5,025 nt of DNA from positions 1 to 5,025 of the forward strand of contig JAOAHK010000223.1 of NCBI GenBank assembly GCA_026415275.1, in the 5' to 3' direction. The notes beneath the pieces are model-generated. The model saw nothing but the letters and a program-made list of their open reading frames with translations. It searched no databases and was not told the origin of the DNA. Below, piece by piece: positions 4,649 through 5,025 of the stretch. This DNA is from Anaerolineales bacterium. Lineage in GTDB: Bacteria; Chloroflexota; Anaerolineae; Anaerolineales; UBA4823. How positions within the stretch are numbered: the stretch's first letter is position 1; each line of letters begins with the position of its first letter. A program made the position numbers and the translations under genes.

Positions 4649-5025
4649 CTAAGGCAGATACACCTCCAAATATCGTTTGGCTTGCTCGCTGCTGGGAGAG
4701 AAAGGGGCAAGCTCGATCACCCTTTGAAAGTGCATGTGTGCTAAGGTGGTGTTGCCTTGTTCAAGATGAACAATACCAAGGTGCAACACAGCAGGAGCAT
4801 ACTTTGCGTCCAAACTCAATGCCCGTTCAAAGTTCTGTTGGGCAAATGCCCATTCCTCTAAACCTAGGTAAACCTGACCCAGTAAATCCAAAATTTCCGC
4901 ATCTTTGGGGGATTTTCCAGCCAAGTCCTTGGCGAGGGGCAAGGCGCTTTCCAGCAAACGATAGCCGTATTGGACACAATAGAGCACCACAGCTTTGCGC
5001 GCAGCGATCGGATCAGAGCTTTGGG
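4649..5025 (-). CDS. TPR-repeat protein, C-terminal part (5' end outside window)
   Basis: The frame ends at TAG (4651-4649) and is open through the right edge, where it reads QSSDPIAARKAV before the GTG at 4990. That GTG is therefore probably an internal Val, and about 125 C-terminal residues are visible. Numbering from that GTG, residues 27-61 (SPKDAEILDLLGQVYLGL, then FERALSLD) and 62-96 (YAPAVLHLGIVHLEQGN, then FQRVIELAP) are two consecutive 34-residue tetratricopeptide repeats. They have the usual small and aromatic positions and the closing helix residues. A further helical repeat seems to precede them, and a short cap ends in EQAKRYLEVYLP. TPR arrays are protein-protein interaction scaffolds; partner and location cannot be read here, since any signal peptide or catalytic domain would be outside the window. 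The 278-bp gap downstream suggests it ends its own transcription unit. Confidence 0.88.
   Translation of the reverse strand, partial: QSSDPIAARKAVVLYCVQYGYRLLESALPLAKDLAGKSPKDAEILDLLGQVYLGLEEWAFAQQNFERALSLDAKYAPAVLHLGIVHLEQGNTTLAHMHFQRVIELAPFSPSSEQAKRYLEVYLP

Noticed and set aside
4649..4990. Complete 113-residue TPR protein starting at the GTG at 4990
   Set aside because: The frame stays open to the window edge with TPR-compatible sequence upstream, and the GTG has no convincing ribosome binding site, so an internal Val in a larger protein is more likely.

Overview
The window looks like chromosomal DNA of a Chloroflexota bacterium, probably Anaerolineae-like. This is a judgement from protein style, not a search. 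Four of the five genes encode secreted lipoproteins with a lipobox Cys, and three of them carry a Thr/Pro-rich stalk and a TAAAxT helix. Two carry an NBR1-type (FW) Ig-like domain, one a Cys-containing SH3b domain, and the GH114 lipoprotein has a LYLPLI motif after its linker. I associate this combination with that phylum. All five genes lie on the minus strand, so transcription runs from high to low coordinates.

Layout in transcription order: (1) 5025-4649 is the C-terminal part of a TPR protein whose 5' end is outside the window. (2) 4648-4371 is a gene-free 278-bp stretch with a dispersed-repeat-like GC-rich palindrome, two related hairpins and possible minus-strand promoters. (3) 4370-3417 is a lipoprotein with a GH114-type TIM-barrel domain (endo-alpha-1,4-polygalactosaminidase family). 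(4) 3416-3167 is a 250-bp intergenic region holding the best promoter candidate (TTGCCA-17-TACACT) just ahead of the next gene. (5) 3166-2210 is a lipoprotein with an SH3b domain and a Cys-rich C-terminal beta domain. (6) 2209-2120 is a 90-bp gap with complementary CTCTCT/AGAGAG tracts. (7) 2119-953 is a lipoprotein with an FW domain and a C-terminal beta-sandwich domain. (8) 952-932 is a 21-bp gap containing a strong Shine-Dalgarno sequence. (9) 931-1 is a second FW-domain lipoprotein cut by the left edge, with a different C-terminal module.

Genes 3166-2210, 2119-953 and 931-1 probably form one operon for surface-anchored, multi-domain binding proteins. They share one architecture (lipid anchor, TAAAxT helix, Pro/Thr stalk, beta-domain heads) but differ in the heads, which suggests duplication and domain swapping. 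The GH114 lipoprotein upstream would act at the same surface on galactosamine-containing polysaccharide. A joint role in envelope or exopolysaccharide binding and remodelling is inference only. I see no RNA gene, CRISPR array, transposase or phage feature, and no gene-free stretch longer than 300 bp.
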